From NCBI GenBank assembly GCA_032622095.1, contig CP136066.1:96619319-96683318 (forward strand): a DNA stretch of 64,000 nucleotides, read 5' to 3'. Shown in pieces: positions 37,901 through 52,900 of the stretch (position 1 is its first letter; the number at the start of each line of letters is the position of its first letter). Both the position numbers and the translations under genes were made by a program. The DNA comes from Siphonodentalium dalli. Taxonomy: Eukaryota > Mollusca > Scaphopoda > Gadilida > Siphonodentaliidae. The notes under the pieces were generated by a model. It made no database searches. It saw nothing but the letters and a program-made list of their open reading frames with translations, and had not been told where the DNA came from.

Positions 37901-40900
37901 CAAGGCCTAAACAGAATGTGGTCCCCAAGGTTGAATGTGGTAATGCTAGCCCACTGTGCGGGGTAGCGTCACTAAATTCACCCTTTGGGGGACCTCATTC
38001 TGCAAATGACAGACACTACCAGTATTTGTGGGCTTGAGCAAATACGACCCAAATTATTCCTGTCAACTCAAAAACGTGGGAGTGTGATCTAATCTGCTTT
38101 GTCAATCACAATAAATTTTAGGGTATTTTATTGAATTTTGTTTGAATTTGAGAAGTCTGCAGTGTTTGTTTTTGTTTTGTTTTGTGTTTTTGCTTTGCAT
38201 TTTGTCATAACTCACAATTTGTCTTCTTGCATTTGAACTGTTTTAAAAAAAAATCTTCCAGTGTGATGTGACTCATACATAAACAATGATCAATAAACAG
38301 ATCATTATATTTAATTATTACACGTCTATTAATTAATTGATCAAAAACCCTGTGCCAATGCATTCTCCTATATAAGAATATATACATTGCACTGGCACAT
38401 GATCTATAATGCTGCACCAGCACAGCTCCCATCATGAAAGAGTTAATACTGAAAATCACCCAAGATTCTAGGTCATCATTGTAAGCCATCGGCACATATG
38501 TGTGGAATGGAATATTTTGAAGACAGTTCAAATGATGTTTGACAAAATAATACAACAATTGAACTGGAAGTAAATTAAATGAAACCTAAATTATTATAAG
38601 TGCATAACTTGCCAAAGATAACATTGGAAGATCATTAGATAATATGCGATAGGAAATGATTTTGGCATGTTAAAAATACAGAGTATTTTGCTGGCCAAAA
38701 TTAACGCAATTGCATTTGTGCCATAAATTTACTGCCAAAACACAAAAGTTCAGTTCTTTTAATTTATTTCACTATATTGCCATCTGGTATTCATCTGGCT
38801 TAAAATGACATTTATTTTCAAGACTCAAATTCAGGTTAAATCATCTAATTGTACACCTCTGGGGGGGGGGGGGGGTCAAAATATATTATTAAAAACATAA
38901 AACATGAATGACTTACGAAAGTGAAAGTAATTAATTTACAGCTGGTTTTGTTCTGCACAGAAGACAAATTGCTCATTATTTTCACCTTAGCAACAAAAAA
39001 CTAACAGAGAACACTCTTTATCATATACTTATTAATTACCGAAACATAGATCCTGGTATCAATCTATTCGGAACTACAATGAAACAGCATTTTGTTATTT
39101 TTCTCTAGGTCTCGTTATTTCACTGTAGTGTGAATCCTACCAGGAACACACGAGCCGCGAAGGTTGGTGCATGATCATTGCGTGCAAACTGTCCGCTATT
39201 CAACCAATAGCGACAAATTTAATATGATGCCACGTTAGTGTTTGGAAAGAAATATTGAATTTTCACTCGCGGCTTGGTGTCACTCGTAATAGTTCTTTCC
39301 AGACACTCATATGAGATATTTCAGTATTCAAACAAAAAAATGTAGGTATTTTCTATTTATTGTTAAACTTTGCAGAAAAATATGACCTGCTTTTCATTTT
39401 GAGGCAATAAATTTATTAGTTGAGTTGTGCAACAATCTCAACCTATCATTTTATGAATGAAGGTGGGAATCCGTTTGCAAACAATTATAACCAAATTTGA
39501 TCAGGGACACTGGAAGCACCAAAGGGCAGGGGGGGGGCAAACCTATCAGGCGGGCACTTTTCCGGTTCTCACTGGACTTCCCTGGTCAAGGGCAAGAGGG
39601 GCAAGTGTCCCCCGATGCCCCCCTTCTTTGGCATCATTGAATTTAATTCATGGTTTCTACTCATATATATCGAGGATCTTCAACGAGTTATGTTGGGATA
39701 TAAGAGTTGGACAAGAATTTAAGTTTAAAGTGATGTGAAACACTCCAGTAGGGTGATCAAATAGAAATTGAGAATAATCTTGTTCAAAGGAGTTATTTTT
39801 TACGAATAGTAATCCAAATTGACAACATACACTGTCAGTCTTATTAAATGCAATGACTATCGACAGCGAAATCATTTGTGTCAGTTTATTGCCGATAGTT
39901 GCGTCCCGAATCAAGATATACATATTTACAAACGAACGTAGTTCAGACAATGTTTTCTATGGAGTGGTATGGTCAATTTCTTCTAAATTATCTGCGATGT
40001 TAGTAGAATGCTACGTTCCTCCAGTTGGCATAGCGCCTGAGTACTAACATATCAATTTCACGAACCCGAACAAGTCCATAATATGTATTTAATGAACAAA
40101 GCCATCATTTTTCAATGTCTGGTGTTGGTGCCACACGAGGCTTTTCAAAATAGTATTAATCCGTGTGGTATTTTTGTTGGCATGATGCCAAGTATCCCGG
40201 GAAGCACGCGCCAATTCATCACCAGTGAGATATAAGGAAATATGTAATGGATTTTTGAATGATATAATGGAGGTTTCATGTTATACACATGTATATTGGA
40301 TAAGTTTGAAAACCAGTGCTGCACATATTTTATTTCAGGAGTTGTGCATCTTAGATTGTTTTCTTGTAGAAATTATTTATAACAAATAGTATATAAATAC
40401 ATTAAATATAGTACTCATATGCAGACATATATGCCTTGGAAATACTATATATAATCACCCCTAGTTAAAGATATGGTAAGTGTTGACGATGGGTATTGCT
40501 GTTAAAATAGTGACATCCGTTAAAACAGCCATAAACAGAAAGAATGTTATATTATAGAAAAACTTTATTCTTATACCATAATACCAATCATAAATATCAC
40601 ATAAATTGCACGTTATTGTCATGTTAGTACTCTGTGTTATGTAAACAAACGACATGTTATGTAAACAAACAGTATGTAAAGAGTATGCGATAAGCAAAAC
40701 ACTCAACTTTGGTTAGAAATGCTAACAAGTTGTTTACAACATACCGGTATAGAGCTCGCTAATCCTCGGGTCACCATGAATCACTCTCTTTTAAAAATTG
40801 CCACTGTGTTGAATGTTTTGTTCATCACTCACTACTTACATGCTGTATATAAACAAATGCTCGACTAACACAACGTGTGTTTTATGGATAATATCACTAT

Positions 40901-43900
40901 CATTATACTATGCTATTCATGATTAAATTTTCATAATTTGTTTCTGTTATTTCTAAATTATAACCTATAACGAAGGCCATCGGTGCCTGGCACAAGGAGC
41001 CTTTCATATATAAGAGAATGCACTGGCTTACAAGGTTAAGGTAAATATGGTTAGGCCAATGCATTCTTTTATATATGCGAGGCTCCCTATGGGAGACTCA
41101 CATATATATATAAGAGAATGCATTTGCACAGGGTTTTTGCAAAATTGCAGGAAGATCCAGTCATGGAAGAGTAAACAAAAACAGTTCTAAAATATAACCC
41201 TTTCTGTACTAAAATACTTATTGATGAAATTCATCAGATGAATATTTCCCTTAGGAAATGCTCAGATAATAAGTTCAACGAATGACCATACATTGTTGAA
41301 CTTATTATCTGAACATTTCCCAACAATCAATATGAAACCTTTCTGCGCTGGTATTATCTTTTCAGCTGTCTGTCCTCTGCTTATTTTTCCTGAACACTCC
41401 TCCAAATGAATAATAGACCATTCCAATATATAATATTATAACTGAGTTGGAGAATCCATTCAGTATAGAAATGGTTAATCTACATGTATATGCCTTTATT
41501 ATAGAGTTTTCTTTCCTGTTTATTACAGCTGTTCACGGTATGGTATGAGGATAATTTATGAAGTGCTGGAGTGTTCTCCCCTTATGGATTCCAGTAACAT
41601 GTCAATGAAAGACTGGTCAGTCATCGCAGAAGACATCATGGTTAGTAACATCATCATCATTCTTAAAGACCCACTTAATTTTCGAGTCATCGATTATTTA
41701 TTTTATAATGTCTTGATATACAGTTTTAATAACAATCTGCACCATAAAATATGATTAAAATACTGTATAATTCGTCACCATTTGAAACATCTATGTCTCA
41801 GAAGACGCCCATAGAGAAATAGAAAACAGCTGAAATCATAGAAAGATTCCCCCCGTTATGGCTCCCAGATTGCAATAGAATTCAAACTAAAAATGTATTT
41901 TCAATGGAAGGGGAATAACTCTATCTTTAAGGTATAGAGTTATTTTCCCTCCGTTGAAAATAATACACTTTGCACTACAAAGCAGATGAAACTTAAGCAC
42001 AAAAACACGTCAGTATTAACTCAACAAAAACAACATGTTCACAGTTTCCTATACTGGATTAATTGATAATGCAATGTTTTGAAGCTTCCTTTTCCAAATG
42101 GTAAATAACATGGCATATATTTTATATATGTGATCTGGGGTTCGAAAATTATGTTGGCCTTTAACCTCTTGGCTGCCATAAGTCCATACTGTGTTATATG
42201 TTCGTACTGATTATGGACCTACATTAATGCCCTAAATAATCGACTCCTTAACCACAGTGGAATTATGGGTAACTTTTCAGGATTTAGTCAGAAATATGGC
42301 TTGTTGCCATTCATGTGAGGTTTTCCGATGAATGGCAACAAGCCATATTTCCGACTAATTCTGCTATGGTTAAGGAGTCGATTATTTAGAGCATTACTGT
42401 ACTTCAGCACACTGGCCATTATTTATGACTGGAACTCAGATTTGTGCATCGGAACCATTGTATCTCAAAGTTTGAAACAGTGTATGATGTTCCATGATTG
42501 TTAATGGTATCAGCCTTTCAATGGAGTCAGTTCTAGGGTTTCATAATATTCCTGTTTTATTTTTCAAAAGGAAAAAAACTGAGCCAGCACACGATGCCAT
42601 GACGTCATTCAGCAGTTAAGAGGTTAAAGTGCTCTTCTTTGCTGTTATCACCCACAACAGCTGATTGCTTGATCTTGAAAATGGCCTTGAATGTCCTTAA
42701 CCCTTCCATAACTAAAGCTTCCTGAAATTTTGCGAAAACCTGTGCCAGTGCATTCTCTTATATATATATGAAAGTCTCCCAGAGGGAGCCTCGCATATAT
42801 AAGCGAATACATTGGCCTATCAATATTTACATTGACCTTGTAAGCCAGTGCATTCTCTTATAATTGCGAGGCTCACTACGGGAGACTCGCATATATAAGA
42901 GAATGCACTGGTACAGGATCTTTAATTAGAGGTGCCGTGATTATTGATTTTGATAATCGATAATCGGTTGTCAATAATCGACTATGATCGATTAATCGTA
43001 CCTAATAATATCAGTGGAAGTATTCCGTAATATGGCATATTGGCTGGGTGCTGGTTAACTGCACTGTCGCTGGTTGTTTGAGGCATCGGCTGATGTCATT
43101 TTTACATTAATAAAGTGCATCATAAACCACTGTTAATGACCAATGAACACAATGTATTCAATACCAGCACAATTCTCGGCGATGTTATGGCTATAATATT
43201 TGTGAGTTCATTAGAATGAACGTAGCTATTAATTTCAGTGTTATGAATAGCCAAACATACAAACAATATAAAAGTAGGAATACATGACAGATGACCGATG
43301 GTTCCTAAAAAAAGGAAACTATAAGTTTCATCAAACTTCGAGAGCATGGATAACAATCACAAAGGTGTGCCCCCCCACCTGCAAATTGCAGGACTCAGAA
43401 CAAGTTAAGTATTTGATAATATCGAGTTTCATTCAGCATTCACTGCATGATACGCGATAGCCTGTACTAGTAACATCGAAGTATACTCGCAAATGACATC
43501 TCGGAGAACATCACTGATTAAAGGTTCACTGGTTTCCAGAGAATGTCAATCAACTCCCCATTGGTTCAATCAGATTCAAGGGCAAGTGCATTCAGTTCAT
43601 TGAACACAGTGACAGTCGGCACATTTCAAAGATGTAGTGCCGCCTTTCAAGTATAAATATACAATGACGTCGCCATAAGTTCAAAGCTGCAGTGCCACCA
43701 ATTTGTAGAATATACAACAACCCGAAGAGTAACCATGTTGCATCATCAAATGAACTGCTGACTGTTTGCCGGCAACATAAGTTAGTAGCACTCATGTTGT
43801 CAGAATCTCTTTGATATGCGATCAAAGGTTGTTAAACCATTGGTTGTAGATTAAACTGTGTAAAATAAACATGGTATTCAATAATACCCGGCATTTTCCG

Positions 43901-46900
43901 ATGTCAAAATAAATAATGCAGATTAATGACAATGGAAATGGTAATCGATTATTGTGGCACCCCTATCTTTAATGCTTTAATCTTTAATTGTTAATTTCGT
44001 TTCTGCTTAGGAATACGACGGAAATCATTCCAGACTCTGTACAGAGTATACTACATAACCCTTTCTATACTAAATGGATTCTCCCACCCAGTTATAACAG
44101 TATATATTGGGATGGTCTATTATTAATTTGGAGGGCTGTTCAGGAAAATGTGCAGATGACACAGACAGATGAAAAGATAGTAGAGGTGAAGAAGGATTAC
44201 TATTCATTGGTGGGAATTGTTCAGATAATAAATTCAACAAAAGACCTATGTTGAACTTATTATCTGAACATTAAATAAGGGACTACTCGTCAATGAGTAT
44301 TTAGTATAGAAAAGGTTAAGTATATCAGTTATCTTCGGCAACATCGCGGGTACATTTTTAATATACCTGGATGTTGATTTTGAACCCCATGATGTTGCCG
44401 GAGATAACAATTTTGTTCCCACAACAATATAGCCATGCGGCCACAATTTAGTGTGTTTTCATAGGTTCTCACATTAAGTCACACAAATAAGAATAATTCA
44501 GTAGCTGATCTATGGATCCGGTGTCGTGTGACGTCAAACTCAGCGTGCTAGAACAATGTCGCAATTGGTGGAAACTGTCAGTTCAAGTGTCATTCATATA
44601 GCCCCGATGTTTTACGTGCTCATATACCCCTGATGGTTCGCACATATTCTCTTATATCCTGCTGTTAAGGATGACGGGGGACATGGTGATTTGATCATGG
44701 CATTGTATATAATCAGATTTCTAGTGACAACCGGATGTGGGGACAATGTGCCTTAAACAGACTTTGGCCACATGTATCCTGATATTCTGTCTTTATATTG
44801 CAGAAATATTATGATGATTATGACGGATTCGTTGTTCTTCATGGAACGGATACCATGGCCTATTCGGCTTCAGCACTGTCTTTCATGTGTGAGAATTTGG
44901 GAAAACCAATAGTGCTCACTGGATCACAGGTATGTATGGACTCCTTGACAGCAGAATTATGGGTAACTTTTCAGGATTTAGTCAGAAATATGGCTTGTTG
45001 CCATGGCTTGTTGCCATTCATTGGAAAGCTCTCACTGAGAGCTTTCCGATGAATGGCAACAAGCCATATTTCTGACTAAATCCTGAAAAGTTACCCATAA
45101 TTCTGCTGTGGTTAAGGGCATTTAGGGCATTACTGTACACATCCACCAATTTATGGCTGCAATGTTTCATTGTGATTTAAATTTTTTCTATGAATTGCAT
45201 TGTAGTCTGATGTGATGCATCACAGTTTATGAATCCATACAGTACAGAGCAAACTCTGATCACGAATACAGAATATCAATGTATTACTGGGAGTAGTATG
45301 AAAGGAATTATTTATAATGATGGGTCAATCAAAAATGCAGAAAATTATGCTTTAGAATGATACAGGATGTTGTTAAACAGCTTTCGTAGTAGATTTTAGT
45401 TTTTGCAAGACATTTTCGCAGTTGTATTAGAATCAGGTCAGAATTGTTAAAACTGCTTAGGTGCTTATTTATTTATTGCTTTGGCTCAACTTTATGATGT
45501 TTATTTAACCCTTTTTTAGCTCAACTTACTTGTAAGTTTGAGCTATTGCCATGGTTTGGCGTCCGTCGTCCGTGTGTCCGTGTGTCCGTGTGTGCGTGTG
45601 TTCGTGTGTCCGTGTGTCCGTGTGTCCGTCAACAATTTCCCTTGGCGCGGGCTACAGGTTGTACCTTTGGTCTGATCTTCATGAAATTTGTCATGAATGT
45701 TGACATTGACATGTAGATGGGAACGAGTCATTTTTGGGTCATTCGGCCAAAAAACATGGCCGCTGGCAGCCATCTTGGATTTCAAGATTCAATCCATTGG
45801 CGCGGCCTACAGGTCGTACTGTTCATCTGATCATCATGAAATTTGTCATTGATGTTAATAATGACATGTAGATGGGAACGAGTGATTTTGGGGTCGTTCG
45901 GCCAAAAAACATGGCTGCCAGCAGCCATCTTGGATTTTACTCTTTGCATGACTAAATCCTTTGGCGCGGGCTACAGGTCGTTGTTTTGGTCGGAAGTTTA
46001 TGAAATTTGTCATGGATGTTAACACTGTCATGTAGATGGGAACGAGTGATTTTGGAGTTGTTCGGCCAAAAAACATGGCCACCAGCAGCCATCTTGGATT
46101 TTACTCTTTGCATGACTAAATCCTTTGGCGCGGGCTACAGGTTGTACCTTTGGTCTAATCTTTATGAAATTTGTCATGAATGTTGACATTGACATGTAGA
46201 TGGGAACGAATCAATGTGGGGTCATTCGGCCAAAAAACATGGCCGCTGGTGGCCATCTTAGATTTCAAAATTCAATCCATTGGCGCGGGCTACAGGTCGT
46301 ACTGTTCGTCTGATCATCATGAAATTTGTCATGGATGTTAATATTGACATGTAGATGGGAACGAGTCATTTTGGGGTTGTTCGGCCAATAAACATGGCCA
46401 CCAGCAGCCATCTTGGATTTTACTCTTTGCATGACTAAATCCTTTGGCGCGGGCTACAGGTCGTAGCTTCGATCGGAACATCATGAAATTGGTCATGGAT
46501 GTTAACAATGACATGTAGATGGGAACGAGTGATTTTGGGGTCGTTCGGCCGAAAAACATGGCCGCCAGCAGCCATCTTGGATTTTACTCTTTGCATGACT
46601 AAATCCTTTGGCCCGGGCTACAGGTCGTACCTTTGGTCTGATCTTTATGAAATTTGTCATGAATTTTGACATTGACATGTAGATGGGAACGAGTCATTTT
46701 GGGGTCATTCTGCCAAAAAACATGGCCGCTGGCAGCCATCTTGGATTTCAAGATTTAATCCATTGGCGCGGGCTACAGGTCGTACTGTTCGTCTGATCAT
46801 CATGAAATTTGTCATGGATGTTAATATTGACATGTAGATGGGAACGAGTCGTTTTGGGGTTGTTCGGCCAATAAACATGGCCACCAGCAGCCATCTTGGA

Positions 46901-49900
46901 TTTTACTCTTTGCATGACTAAATCCTTTGGCGCGGGCTACAGGTCGTTGTTTTGGTCGGAAGTTTATGAAATTTGTCATGGATGTTAACACTGTCATGTA
47001 GATGGGAACGAGTGATTTTGGAGTTGTTCGGCCAAAAAACATGGCCACCAGCAGCCATCTTGGATTTTACTCTTTGCATGACTAAATCCTTTGGCGCGGG
47101 CTACAGGTTGTACCTTTGGTCTAATCTTTATGAAATTTGTCATGAATGTTGACATTGACATGTAGATGGGAACGAATCAATGTGGGGTCATTCGGCCAAA
47201 AAACATGGCCGCTGGTGGCCATCTTAGATTTCAAAATTCAATCCATTGGCGCGGGCTACAGGTCGTACTGTTCGTCTGATCATCATGAAATTTGTCATGG
47301 ATGTTAATATTGACATGTAGATGGGAACGAGTCATTTTGGGGTTGTTCGGCCAATAAACATGGCCACCAGCAGCCATCTTGGATTTTACTCTTTGCATGA
47401 CTAAATCCTTTGGCGCGGGCTACAGGTCGTAGCTTCGATCGGAACATCATGAAATTGGTCATGGATGTTAACAATGACATGTAGATGGGAACGAGTGATT
47501 TTGGGGTCGTTCGGCCGAAAAACATGGCCGCCAGCAGCCATCTTGGATTTTACTCTTTGCATGACTAAATCCTTTGGCCCGGGCTACAGGTCGTACCTTT
47601 GGTCTGATCTTTATGAAATTTGTCATGAATTTTGACATTGACATGTAGATGGGAACGAGTCATTTTGGGGTCATTCTGCCAAAAAACATGGCCGCTGGCA
47701 GCCATCTTGGATTTCAAGATTTAATCCATTGGCGCGGGCTACAGGTCGTACTGTTCGTCTGATCATCATGAAATTTGTCATGGATGTTAATATTGACATG
47801 TAGATGGGAACGAGTCGTTTTGGGGTTGTTCGGCCAATAAACATGGCCACCAGCAGCCATCTTGGATTTTACTCTTTGCATGACTAAATCCTTTGGCGCG
47901 GGCTACAGGTCGTAGCTTCGATCGGAACATCATGAAATTTGTCATGGATGTTAACAATGACATGTAGATGGGAACGAGTGATTTTGGGGTCGTTCGGCCG
48001 AAAAACATGGCCGCCAGCAGCCATCTTGGATTTTACTCTTTGCATGACTAAATCCTTTGGCCCGGGCTACAGGTCGTACCTTTGGTCTGATCTTTATGAA
48101 ATTTGTCATGAATGTTGACATTGACATGTAGATGGGAACGAGTCATTTTGGGGTCATTCGGCCTAAAAACATGGCCCCTGGCAGCCATCTTGGATTTCAA
48201 GATTCAATCCATTGGCACGGGCTACAGATCGTACTGTTCGCCTGATCATCATGAAATTTGTCATTGATGTTAATAATGACATGTAGATGGCAACAAGTGA
48301 TTTTGGTGTCAGTTCGGCCAAAAAACATGGCCGCCAGCAGCCATCTTGGATTTTACTCTTTGCATGACTAAATCCTTTGGCGCGGGCTACAGGTTGTACC
48401 TTTGGTCTAATCTTTATGAAATTTTTCATGAATGTTGACATTGACATGTAGATGGGAACGAATCATTGTCGGGTCATTCGGCCAAAAAACATGGCTGCTG
48501 GCGGCCATCTTGGATTTCAAAATTCAATCCATTGGCGCGGGCTACAGGTCGTACTGTTCGTCTGATCATCATGAAATTTGTCATGAATGATAACAATGAC
48601 ATGTAGATGGGATCGAGTCGTTTTGGGGTCATTTGGTCAAAAAACATGGCCACCAGCAGCCATCTTGGATTTTACTCTTTGCATGACTAAATCCTTTGGT
48701 GCGGGCTACAGGTCGTAGCTTTGGTCAAATGGTCATGAAATTTGTCATTAATTATAACAATGACATGTAGATGGGAACGAGTCGTTTTGGGGTCATTCGG
48801 TCAAAAAACATTGCCACCAGTATTTAACTTTTTGCATGACTAAATCCTTTGGCGTGGGCTACAGGTCATACCTTTGGTCTGATATTTATTAAATTTGTCA
48901 TGAATGTTGACATTGACATGTAGATGGGGTCATTCGGCCAAAAAACATGGCTGCCAGCGGCCATCTTGGATTTCAAAATTCAATCCATTGGCGCGGTCTA
49001 CAGGTCGTACTGTTCGTCTGATCATCATGAAATTTGTATGTCGTAGCTTTGGTCAGATCTTCATAAAATTTGTCATGGATGTTAACAATTATACGTAGAT
49101 GGGAACGAGTTCTTTTGTGGTCAATTGGCCAAAAAAAATGGCCACCAGCAGCCATCTTGTATTTTACTCTTTGCATCACTAAATCCTTTGGCGCATGTTA
49201 GACATTTCAATTAGCACCTTTCCTATTCCTCCATTTACTGTCAACCATTAAATTATTCCCCTACCTAAGTTGAGCTACAGTGTCATTGACACTTTCATTT
49301 CTAAATGGATTATCTCAATCAAAAGTGTACATTGGAATGGTCTATTATTCATCTTGAGGGGGTGTTCAGGAAAAATAAGCAGACAACAGATAATAATAGT
49401 GCATAATAAAGCAGTACTGAACACTAAATCCAGTCATGTATGGGACCATCTCCTTCTAAACTCAACAAATTAATGAATTATGAATTTGAGCCATGGATTA
49501 GTGCAAAATACTCCTGTGTGCTCTATGAACGATGCAAGTAACATGGTAATTATAATGATAATGAATTTATGACTTCATTCATTTATTCATTTTCATTATA
49601 ATTACCATGTTGTTTGCAACGTTAATGAGTGTATTTTGCACTAAACCGTGGCTCAAATTCATTCATTTGTTGCGTATATTCTGTTGAGTATAAAGGAGAT
49701 GGTCTGATAAATGACCAGATTTAGTGTACAGTATCCCTTTAAACAAAGGAGTCCTATTTATTTGAGGGATATGTTCAGATAATAAGTTCAACAAACAGCC
49801 TATTTCCCATTGCAATTACTCCCCAAATAAATTTGTTTATGATCTTTTCATTATTTATTACACGATCCTGCCCTTGTTCCATTCAATAAACCCATTCTAT

Positions 49901-52900
49901 AAATTGTGATATGCCAGGTGACCTTTGGCTTCCGGTTTGTTGTCTGTTCACATTGTGTACGCCACATCTCAAAATACTATGGCTTCCACTATTTTTCCAA
50001 TAAACTCTGATGAATGAAGAGTTTGCAAAGTTATTTCATTAATTATATTACATTAAGTACGACAAAGAGTCTTTATTTATCTAGGACTATTTCTTTATGT
50101 GGGCAAACAATGCACCGTTATGTGAAACGTCATCGTATGCATTATAGAAGCCAATGTTAGTTTCATGTCTCATTTGTTGATTTAAGTATGTTTTATCAAG
50201 GTTTTTGGATCATGTAATAAATAAAATCTACAACTCGTCCCCAGTTTATAATGGAATTTACAAAACTCGTCCAGTAAATTATGTACTCGTTTTGTGAATT
50301 CCGCTTGAAACTGGGGACTTGTTGCAGATCCTCTATATATAGATTATGTAGTTACTGTAATCGCTTACACTGTTTATGTCCCCCGAGCGGACATAAAACA
50401 GTTTCAGCGACAACAATAACTACATATTTTATTTATCCATCGCTCAAAACTTGCATTTTGTGAGGTAAAACTGTCATTTTCCTAAATTTTACATTCATTA
50501 CTTCGATGACGCCCTAACATTTATTTGGTCAGGCAAACTAATCAGCAAACCGGAGTGCAGCTTAGAGTGAAATAGTTCGTTTGGTTTTTTTAATAGTTAT
50601 TCTAAGCTGGCCTTTATCTAATGTTTTGTAGATGTTTTAGAGGTATAAACACACTTCCGATTCAGTCCGATTACAATTTTTTTAACAATTGCGGTGAGTT
50701 AACTGCGCAAATTGCAAATACATTCACGTCACGAAAGTAGTACTAACCTAATAAAGCTATGTTGACCTAATAAAGCTACATTGACATAATAAACATAACA
50801 TTTATTGGGCAGGCTTTATGGAGGCAATAGATGTAGTGAGCGGTGGATACATAATTAGAGTCAACCCTTTAACCCTTTCTATACTAAATACTCATTAACG
50901 AGTAGTTTACTCAGGAAATGTTCAGATAATAATTTCAACAAATGATCTGTTTTGTGAATTTATTATCTAAACATTTCTCACCGATGAATATGAATCATTC
51001 TGTTCTTGTTTTGTTTTTCTGTCTGTTGTCTGCTTTTAATACCTGAATACCTCTCATATCACCTATATCACTCGAACTTCCCTCCAAATGAATAATAGAC
51101 CGTTCTGATGTATACTTTTATAACTGACAAGGAGAATCCATTTAGTATAAAAAGTGTTAAAATGAATAAATTTGAGCCATGGATTAGTGCAAAATACACT
51201 CATGCACTCTATGAACAATGCAAACAACATGATAATTATAACTCCAGTCATAAATTCATTTTCATTATAATTACCATGTTGTTTTACATCATTCATAAAG
51301 TAAATGAGTGTATTTTGCACTCACCCATGATTCAAATTCTTTCATTTGTTGCATATATTATGTTGAGTATAATAGGCGATGGTCCCATAAATGGCCGGAT
51401 TTAGTGTACAGTACCCCTTTAATATTGAAAGTTTACTGATAAGTAGTTACTTTATTCTAATTTATTGATTTGTGAGGATGTCAAGCTAATAAGTGAAAGT
51501 GAAGTGAAATACTCTGCTGGGGGGTTTTATTAAAAATATCTAGCAAATAAATTTACTGAACACATATGTTATGCTTATAAAATTAAATAAAAATGTTCAG
51601 AACTCAATATCATTATTTTTTTTTTAAATTAAATAAATTGACTCTCATTAACAGAATCATTCCAATTTGTCTATCAGTCAACGATAAGGCTCAATGTATA
51701 AAAGCGAAGATGCTGTAATTAATACTGTGTTTTGTATTTCTCCAGATTCCTATCTTTGAGGTGCGGAGTGATGGACGAGATAATTTCTTATCTTCTTTGT
51801 TTATTGCTGGCAATTTTTGTATTCCTGAGGTAAGTGACTACTTAGAGGTACAGTAATGCCCTAAATAATCAACTTCTTAACCACAGCAGAATTATGGGTA
51901 ATTTTTCAGGATTTAGTCAGAAATATGGCTTGTTGCCATTCATCAGAAAGCTCTCAGTGAGAGCTTTCCGATGAATGGCAACAAGCCGTGTTTGAAGTTT
52001 TTAAGTAGTTTTGTGTTAAGATAATGCAATATACCTTTTCCAGACATTCCTTAATCCAATTCTGGAAATTCTATAAATACAAATGGCTGCTTTTGTTATT
52101 GGGACCCAATCATGGTGTTCAAAGTTGTATTTTTTATGACTTCAATGCCTCATTCTGGGACATATGATGCTTAGAAAGGTAGTTTTTATCGACCTATTTC
52201 GATACCGTTAAATATTATCTGGTGTATTTTGGAGCGAAAAGTTCCATGTGGGTTTAATATAAAAATGTGAAATAAAGATATGTTTTGATTGCTGTCACCT
52301 GACAGACTGGCCTAAAAAAAACCTGACTCTCTCTTAACAGCTCTCAAAGAATTTTTACGATTCTGATGTTTCAAATTCCCACTGCATTCCCTGCGGAAAC
52401 TATCACCTATTTCTCCAATCTCAAAATGGCATCTTAAGCAGAGAAAAACTGACAAAAACAATCGCGATCATCCAAAAAGGAAAGCAATTACTCTGATACT
52501 CAGATTTTTGTTTTATTCAACAGGCAAAATTTGTGATATGTGCAACAATATCATATCAAATTGAGACATTTGTTGTGCCTGGAGAGATATCACTTGTCAC
52601 CCTTTTTATAAAAAAAACCATGCACACATATAAAATTTAGGGCGGGTGAATGCAGACAAAAATAATTTGATAATGGGCGTAGTCTTATGGAATCTATTTT
52701 TAAATAAAGCTTTTCGGTGGTTTATCATTGTTATACCCCCCGCAACGAAGTTAGGGGGGGTATACTGGAGTCAGCTTGTCCGTCCGTCCGTCCGTCGTCC
52801 GTCCGTCGTCCGTCCGTCCGTGGACACAAATTTGTCCGGAGTTTTTCTCAGTCGTTTTTTGATCAATTTCTGTGAAACTTGGCACAGACATCAACCATCA

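Noticed and set aside
42927-43965. Possible hAT transposase remnants in the two minus-strand frames of 77-78 residues
   Set aside because: No hAT dimerisation or catalytic motif could be recognised, so the element was called non-autonomous.
44798-45052. Extended 84-residue frame reading through exon 6 into the MITE
   Set aside because: The asparaginase similarity stops at GSQ exactly at a GTATGT donor, and exon 7 resumes it.
45543-49179. Series of similar minus-strand open frames of 66-94 residues
   Set aside because: They recur with the 483-bp unit of a tandem array, have no known domain, and are explained by the repeat period being a multiple of three.
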